33,292 nucleotides of DNA. Origin: an uncultured Selenomonadales bacterium. GTDB taxonomy: Bacteria > Bacillota > Negativicutes > Selenomonadales > Selenomonadaceae. Made by a program: the position numbers and the translations under genes. Below the pieces are notes generated by a model. The model ran no database searches and was not told the DNA's origin. It saw only the letters and a list, made by a program, of their open reading frames with translations. Shown one piece after another: positions 32,630 to 33,292 of this stretch (the stretch's first letter is position 1; each line of letters starts with the position of its first letter). The stretch is from contig CAMKFB010000017.1 in assembly GCA_946411735.1 (NCBI GenBank), positions 1 to 33,292 on the forward strand. The letters run 5' to 3'.

Positions 32630-33292
32630 TCAGTGCTGCCACTCGTGATGGAAGGAGCCGTCGCGATCGATGCGCTTGAAAGTATGCGCGCCGAAATAGT
32701 CCCGCTGGGCTTGGATCAGATTTGCGCCCAATCGCTCCGCGCGGAGTGCGTCGATGTATTCGAGTGCGTTGACGAGAGCGGGGATCGGGACGCCGCGTTC
32801 GACGGCGCGTCCGATTGTCCGTCGCAAGCTCGACAGCCCGTCGCTCACTTTCGACATGAAAAAGTCGTCGAGCATCAGATTTTCGAGAGCAGGATTTTTT
32901 GTGTAAGCGTCGGTAATCCGATCGAGGAAGCGCGCCTGAATGATGCAGCCGGCTCTGAAAATCGCCGCGATTCGACCGAGATCGAGATGCCAATTAAAGT
33001 GCTCGGAAGCGGAACGGTAAATGGCGAAGCCTTGAGCATACGCCGCGATCTTGCCGATGTAGAGACTCCGGCGAACGTCCTCGACGAAACCCTCTTCGAT
33101 CGCTCCGCGCGGAGTGGTTGAAGGGAGCGCCGCCGAAAATTTTTTGCGCTCGGCGATCAAATTGGACATCACTCGAGCGTTGCACGCCGCCGTCATTATC
33201 GACGTGTTCACGCCGCGCCTCATCGCCTCGATACTCGTCCAACGCCCCGTGCCCTTTTGACCCGCGCTGTCGACAATTTTATCGATCAACTG
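32630..33292 (-). CDS. gnd: 6-phosphogluconate dehydrogenase, decarboxylating (C-terminal part)
   Basis: The pentose phosphate enzyme that converts 6-phosphogluconate to ribulose 5-phosphate with NADP reduction. Only the C-terminal ~220 residues are present; the gene enters from the right edge and its N-terminal Rossmann domain is outside. The all-helical domain begins QLIDKIVDSAGQKGTGRWT, a family hallmark (DxAGQKGTGxWT), and continues with GFAIYR, LGRIAAIFRAGCIIQARFL, and the C-terminal tail RAERLGANLIQAQRDYFGAHTF, which contributes to the neighbouring subunit's active site. There is no frameshift in the visible part. Confidence 0.95.
   Translation of the reverse strand, partial: QLIDKIVDSAGQKGTGRWTSIEAMRRGVNTSIMTAACNARVMSNLIAERKKFSAALPSTTPRGAIEEGFVEDVRRSLYIGKIAAYAQGFAIYRSASEHFNWHLDLGRIAAIFRAGCIIQARFLDRITDAYTKNPALENLMLDDFFMSKVSDGLSSLRRTIGRAVERGVPIPALVNALEYIDALRAERLGANLIQAQRDYFGAHTFKRIDRDGSFHHEWQH

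Overview
The window looks like chromosomal DNA from a diderm Firmicute, most likely a Negativicute of the Selenomonas type. Shine-Dalgarno sequences are strong and Firmicute-like (AGGAGG, AAGGAGGTG). The genes also imply an outer membrane: an LptF/LptG-type LPS export permease, an RND efflux pump with its lipoprotein adaptor, and an RTX-like protein. Base composition is GC-rich (high fifties percent, judged by eye), and TCGA and GATC are visibly frequent. The assignment to a lineage is inference; no rRNA is present.

Layout. 1-1349: a degenerate tandem repeat, a hairpin/G-quadruplex element, then the rplM-rpsI ribosomal protein operon. 1348-2196: a PHP-type histidinol-phosphatase on the minus strand. 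2261-8986: a plus-strand run of RND adaptor, RND pump, ilvD and murB with overlapping or close junctions. 8987-9383: a gene-free repeat region. 9384-9899: an orphan glucitol-type PTS IIA protein. 9977-14795: a minus-strand glycolytic operon, gap then a fused pgk-tpiA then gpmI, behind a strong promoter. 14841-14981: a third copy of the intergenic repeat element. 14991-22974: a long minus-strand cluster (lptF/G-like, two unrecognised genes, galE, FlK-like thioesterase, RTX-like protein with a central HEXXH site, DUF1850 lipoprotein). 22982-24991: a ROK-family gene and an L-lactate/malate-family dehydrogenase with an unusual specificity loop. 25016-25202: tRNA-Ala(CGC). 25225-26908: a more AT-rich four-gene islet (XRE regulator, DUF697-like protein, YaaW/UPF0174 protein, 61-aa protein). 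27050-32613: larE, sbcD, sbcC and a stand-alone AAA ATPase, the first three joined by ATGA overlaps. 32630 to the right edge: the C-terminal part of 6-phosphogluconate dehydrogenase.

How the genes work together. Central carbon metabolism dominates: lower glycolysis, lactate-type dehydrogenase, pentose phosphate, branched-chain amino acid synthesis. It is mixed with envelope functions (murB, galE, lptF/G, RND pump, lipoproteins) and DNA repair (SbcCD).

The features least explained by known genes are: (1) an interspersed element with a canonical single-nucleotide-loop G-quadruplex motif, a GGGC/GCCC hairpin and, in two copies, a 77-79 bp unit bounded by inverted GGGCGCCGCCGACGC ends; (2) a strongly over-represented palindrome TCCGCGCGGA; (3) strong depletion of GGCC; (4) the XRE/DUF697/YaaW islet; (5) the 247-aa and 682-aa unknown pair next to the LPS permease; (6) the in-frame PGK-TIM fusion.
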